Source: Locusta migratoria
Taxonomy: Eukaryota > Arthropoda > Insecta > Orthoptera > Acrididae
Length of the DNA: 64,000 nt
Assembly: GCA_026315105.1 (NCBI GenBank)
Contig: JAOYRU010000113.1
Location: 62,001-126,000, forward strand
Direction: 5' to 3'
Part shown: positions 48,901 through 54,900 of the stretch, piece after piece
Position numbering within the stretch: the stretch's first letter is position 1
Layout of the letters: each line of letters opens with the position of its first letter
Program-made: the position numbers and the translations under genes
Notes under the pieces: model-generated
Databases searched by the model: none
What the model was told of the DNA's origin: nothing
Seen by the model: the letters and a program-made list of their open reading frames with translations, nothing else

Positions 48901-51900
48901 TTTCACTTTTACGAGTTTTGGACACTGGACTTTATGCGTCTCTGTAATCGCCCCCTATCGCGTGTAGCTGTATTTCATTCGCTTCCTTATATAACTCTAA
49001 GCATTTCTATGGGTTTCATGCTGTAGTTCATTTTCTTTATTTTTCGCAAACTGAATTTATTCATTTTTATCGGTTTTTGGAACCACGTGGGTCCGAGTTC
49101 CGACTTCCGGGCTTTGAAGCTAGTCGCCTGAATTCACGTCACTTCTCATATAAAACCAGTACCTAGATCGATTTCTAACAGACTGCAACTTAAGAATCCA
49201 CCGTGATTTTGTATAATGAATCCGATTTTCAACCACTTCACCTTCAGTGGAGTGCGTTCATGTAACGTAGCCGTGTGTCGCCGTTAGCGTGTTTGCTCGC
49301 GGTCCAATTCAGATGTAATGTAACTTGGATATACACACGCACCACCTCAAAACAGTCACGACAGACCAGAGCCAGCTTCAAAGTGTTTATATATTGTGCT
49401 AGCTCCGACTTGCTGAATTTCACTTACGATAGCGGCGCCTGCTTCCGCCTCGTCTCAGCACGCTGATTTTGATGAGTTTCGCTGTGGCATCGCGTGCGTG
49501 TGACGAATGAGTGTTGTTTGTGTATCCTTCCTCCCAGTAGCGTTTAATCATGTATAATTTAGGCTGGGCACTGTCCGCATTAATCCATGTAAGAGATGCA
49601 TTTTTATTAAATGTTTCTTAAGCTTATGGGACTTAACTACGGGGTCATCAGTCCCTAAGCTTACAAACTACTTATTTACTACCTTTTACTACAGACGGCA
49701 CAAATATCCATGCCCTAGGGGGGATTCGAACCCCCGACCGTAGTGGCCGTGCAGACCGTGACTGGAGCGCCTCAGTCCCCTCGGCCACCGCGGCCGGCTG
49801 CATTTTTATTGTATTAACAAATTTGCTTCCACATTTTGCTTGCTTTCTATCTGAATAAACAAGTTTATGTTCGGCATAATCCGTAAGTTGCATATAAATT
49901 GTAGTTTTAGAGCACCTTCCCTCTTTTATTTAATATTGTTCTTCACGAGTGCTGAGAATAGGTTCAGATGCAATTTTTCTTATGTCTAAATTCCGTTGCA
50001 CCATAAATGTTTTCTTAGCCATCTTTCTAAGATAACTTTAATTGTGGTGTCTTGCTTATTAATGTCTGTGTATAATAACGTGGGAGCTGCTATGTGTATT
50101 GACTACTGCAGTATTAACTTCCTGTTATTGAAGTAATTTGAAACGAGTCAGTTCTCAGTTTGGACCAGGAAACAAGGTTTTGTAGCAGGGAGTAACCAGT
50201 AGTTCACACGGACCTTATTTGCTAATTTTAGTGATAAAACAAAGCTCTTGTTTCGTACAGTGGTCGACTCTTAACGTTAAACCACAGTCTAACAGAAAGT
50301 CGCGAAACTCTTTATAGGAGAAAATGTGCAGCTGATGCGATGCTGGCGCTCCAAGCGGCAAGTAGGGAGTAACACAGGAATGGCATGATACAAACTGAGA
50401 ACTTACGGTTTCTATTGCGGAAAGTTTCATATTTCCTAGCCACCACACGTGGTTGTGAATTTTATAATGCAAATATGGAAACGTCATTGAAGTAACATCA
50501 GTGCTTCTGTTAATGGCAGTCTATCATAACAAAATACCAGTGCTGCGTAATACTTAGGCAGCGTCCTACGTGAGCGACCTGTTGTGAAAGCGGCGCGGTG
50601 CGGAGACCGCGCGATTATTTCAAACCCATGACGAACAGTTAAAAAGTTTGCAAATGATTGTTAAAGGGAAGAAGAATAGGAAAGAAAGGATTGACAGTGG
50701 CCGCATTTGAGCATTGATATTAAGCAATGGCGACAAGTGAAAATGTGAGCCGGACCGGGAATCGCCAGCGGTCGCCAGCGGTCGCCTTAACCACTTTTTT
50801 TTTATCTTCTTCTTTTACATGTTGATGTGGTGAATAGTAGTTTCCTTTGCGATTGCCGATTGTAGAAATAAAATAAAAAAATATTGTAATCGACGTTTTC
50901 TGTTTTCAAAATAAAAACATACTGAGAATGTGAAATAAAAAAAAATAAAAACAACTTGCTGTTAGTTCCATTTCACTTCGGTTCAGCGGTTGCCCTGACG
51001 GAGATCGTCTTCTCGAAAGTGTAGTGGTAAGCTTCCGTTTTTCTATCAATCTTGATCCATTCTGTTTTTTCATTTCGTTTGTTACCAGTCGTACAACCAA
51101 GTCGTCTTCTCTTATCTCCGCAGAACTTCCCACGAGCCATAAGCTTCATGGCTATAATAAATTAAGAAAAAAAAAAGGTAGTCTTTCATGATTTTTCCCT
51201 CATGAACAATGAGTTTTAGATGTGTATCCATATATACTGGTAGTTCTCTCGAGACGCAATCAATTCGAAAAATGTCTAAAACATCCATTCATCCAATCAG
51301 AATTATTTATTATACCTTAGTACAGTAAGCGTTCGTTGATAGTGTTGTTTAAAAATTTTGCGTAGTTCTTGGTATAGCTTGCGGTTTCCCGTAGTTTGTT
51401 GTGTTGTATGTGTCTTCTTTACTTGGATTTTCACAGTTAAAAATATAATAAACTGTGTGTGCTTTTATCCAGTTTACAGAATTTCTCTTTGTCTGTGGGT
51501 AGAGCACAGTGTCGGGTGTAAGGAAATCTGCTGGTGTTATCGCCGTGGCAGACGTTCTCGTTATACTTGCCAACAGCTGCCTAACAATGTTCCAAACATC
51601 TCTCACTCTTAAGCATACAAATCTGTGTTCTTCACTGTCTTCCACCGTGCAAGTGTTACAAAGAGAGGAGTCGACTAAATTAATGGAGTATAACTTCGAA
51701 TTGGTCGCCATTTTCCTATTCACAGCGGTGTACCAAGCAGATCGCACGGCAGACGGCAAATTTCGTGAGTTGACATTTTCCCAAATCAAGCGCCAATTGT
51801 TATTCTTGTACTTTTTTCTATGTTATTTTGAGGTTTTGTGGCAATTAACGAATTGTAGATTTGCTTTGCCACCATTATTTCTTTTTCTGGTATCCTTTTC

Positions 51901-54900
51901 CGGACGTAACTGAACTCCAATAAAAAGTTCCGTACATAGTGTAGTGCATGTGGAATATAATGAACGTCAATCGGCGGATTTAAATCTGGCGGTGCTATTT
52001 CATTGAGTAGGTGGGAAATTAAACTGTGCGGTGACGTTTTCCACAGCTTATAAGTACTACTGGTATACAGTGCTTGTGCCTTTGTAAGCACGTTCGTGAG
52101 ATTCAGCCCACCGTTTTTTATTGGAAGGGTTAAAGTTTCATATTTGACTGAAAATGCTGCCTCTGCTCACGAAATAACCAACTGCAGACAACAAACTTTT
52201 TGCGATGCCGCAGGGTATGGGCAACACTTTTGCGACATAATTTATTTTAGATAGGATGTAGGTGTTCACTAGTGCAACTTTTTGTATAATATTCAGTTGC
52301 CTCAGGCTGTGGAGATGGATACATGCTCGAAGTTTATTGAGTAGGTCCCTATAATTGACTGCAATAATGTTCTGTATCTTTTTTCTAGATTGTATCCCTA
52401 AACATTTCATGCTGGTCACTTCCTTCAAACGCACGTGGTGTTGCTTGGCCACCCGCGCTCGCCTCCCGTCCGTCTGAAATTCTCACAAGTCGCACGCTAT
52501 GTTTGTAGCGCCCCTGTCGTCCATGCCCTCTTACACCCGCCATTACGGATTCCCGTGCGAGGTCGGACGTATGACCGTATCTGCGGTGAAATAACTGAAG
52601 CTAACGCCGTCGTCGCGTTTAATAGTTATTGTATTGGTGTGGTGTCTGTTCTTTCGGACGTCCGAAAGAACAGACACCACACCAATACAATAGTTAAAAA
52701 GTTGTCCTACGTGAGCGGGCCAGGGCGGGACCGCGTGCAACGCGCTATTCCGCTAAGCGGATGCGATCAGACGGTTTGATATTTTCGTACTAACCGTGCG
52801 CGGTTCGCGCCTGGCATTTGAAATAACAACGTCTTAAAATTTGATCGATGCCGTTTAGGAAGGCTCTGTATTGTGGGACAACACAAATTATAATAACCAT
52901 TATTATCGTACCTTCAATTCTTGGAAGTTGCCAAAATAATTGGTGCCACCATTAAGTTCATATAACACACATATATTAAAGTATTGTTGATCACTTGTTT
53001 TGTGCAAGATTTCATTTAAAATCCAAACTAATTGTCTTTCTCGCTCGTTAAAGAAAAAGGAGAACTACAAGGCCCTTTTTACATATTTACTAATTTACAT
53101 ATTCACTGCTGGCCGCGGTGGCCGAGGTGACTGAGGCACTTCAGTCACGGTCAGCACGGCCACTACGGTCGGCGGTTCGAATCCCCCCTCGAGCATGGAT
53201 ATTTGTGCAGTCTTTAGTCTTAGCTAGTTCGTAAGTAGTTTGTAAGCTTAGGGACTGATGACCCCGTAGTTAACTCCCATAAGTTGTACAAACATTTGAA
53301 CATATTCACTATTTAAATTACTCGTTCACGATTTCCATCAGTTTTCAAAATAACTACTACTACAATTAAGAAAACAAACACACTCATTAAACAGCAAAAT
53401 TTACATACTTGTTTGTGAACATCTTTAGTGTCCCCTGCTGTTGTTCTTAACGCTGGTCTGCATTGGTTGTTTCTACTTCTAAATATACATTTTCATAGAT
53501 TTAGCTTTAAAAATTTTTTCCTAATCAAATATTTTGATACGACTTATCACCCCCTATTGCACCATTGATGGCAGAATTCAAATCATCCCGAAACATATAT
53601 TTTTTTAATTCTAACCATGGTTCCAAATACAAATTTTCGTATTTCAAACATAAATATAGTCTTAGTAGCACCCTTTAAGATTTCCCATTATTTCACCCGC
53701 TTAATGTTTGGATTTCCAAAAATATCGCAACACATGTTTCTATAATTCCAGTCAAAAATCTAAATCCGAAGTTTTGTATTTCTTGCTTATATATTGCCTG
53801 AATAGCAAGGTATTTTCAAAACAACCGTTCATCCCCTATTTCACCCCTTTAAGGATGGGAACCTCGAAAAAAAATCACTGATGCATATAGTGTAAGACAA
53901 ATAATGTCTACGAATTTCAAGTTTCTATCGTCTGTAGATTCACTTTTCAGCACCGTCTTCTGTCTTTTAGAAACGGATAGAGAACGCGAAATTTCTTCCT
54001 TACGCTTCTTGATAGTTTTACTTTTCAAACTGCATTATGCACTTATTTGTCTTTATTGGTACGCTTGTTGCAGAAAAACAACTAAAGAATGTGCATCACG
54101 TTTCGTTGTATATAACATCTTTGCTATTATAGTGTCAAAAGTCATCGCTGGTCTTCAGTCCGAATTTTATATAAGCTGACGAGTTTCAACCACTGTATCT
54201 TCCACCCTCTTATGAACACGGAACTGCTATAGTGTACATCGGGGGCCGCGCGGGTGTAGTCAAGCGATCTGGAGCGCCGTGTTGCGGATCGCGCGGCCTC
54301 CCGCGTCGGAGGTTCGAATCCTCGCTCGGGCATGGATATTAGTGTTGTCTTTAGTATAAGTTAGTTCATAAATAGTTTGTAAGTTTAGGGACTGATGACC
54401 CCGCAGTTAAGTCCTATAATCTTTTACATACATTTGAACTTTTTTTTTTCTTTTTGTAGCCGCGTACTTTGTACTACAACAACAAAGAGAGATCGTTCGT
54501 CTGAACAGCATAACATTAACACCCACACGTAGAATCTCTATACTTATAAGACCCATTTGTTGTCTGTCTGTCTGTTCTCATATAACTCAAGATCCAGACA
54601 ACCAAATAACATGAAATTTGGTACACGTACACAAAATTATATGCGGAAGTTTTTTTAAACAGGTTTCGTTCCATTTTTTTTTTTTGGAAGACCAACCGGA
54701 AAATTTGAGAAAAAGTAAAAGTGTGTTTTCAATGTGTCCGTGTAAATATATATCTTCGCACTGATCTTGATGAAATTTTGCACAATTGACCTCCAAAACA
54801 ATAGGAAGGACACTGTCTACATAAAATTACGCTCAGTGCAGGATGGAGGGTACTTCTGGATTTTGCCAAAATCCACAGTTTTGCTGCGATCTTGATAAAA

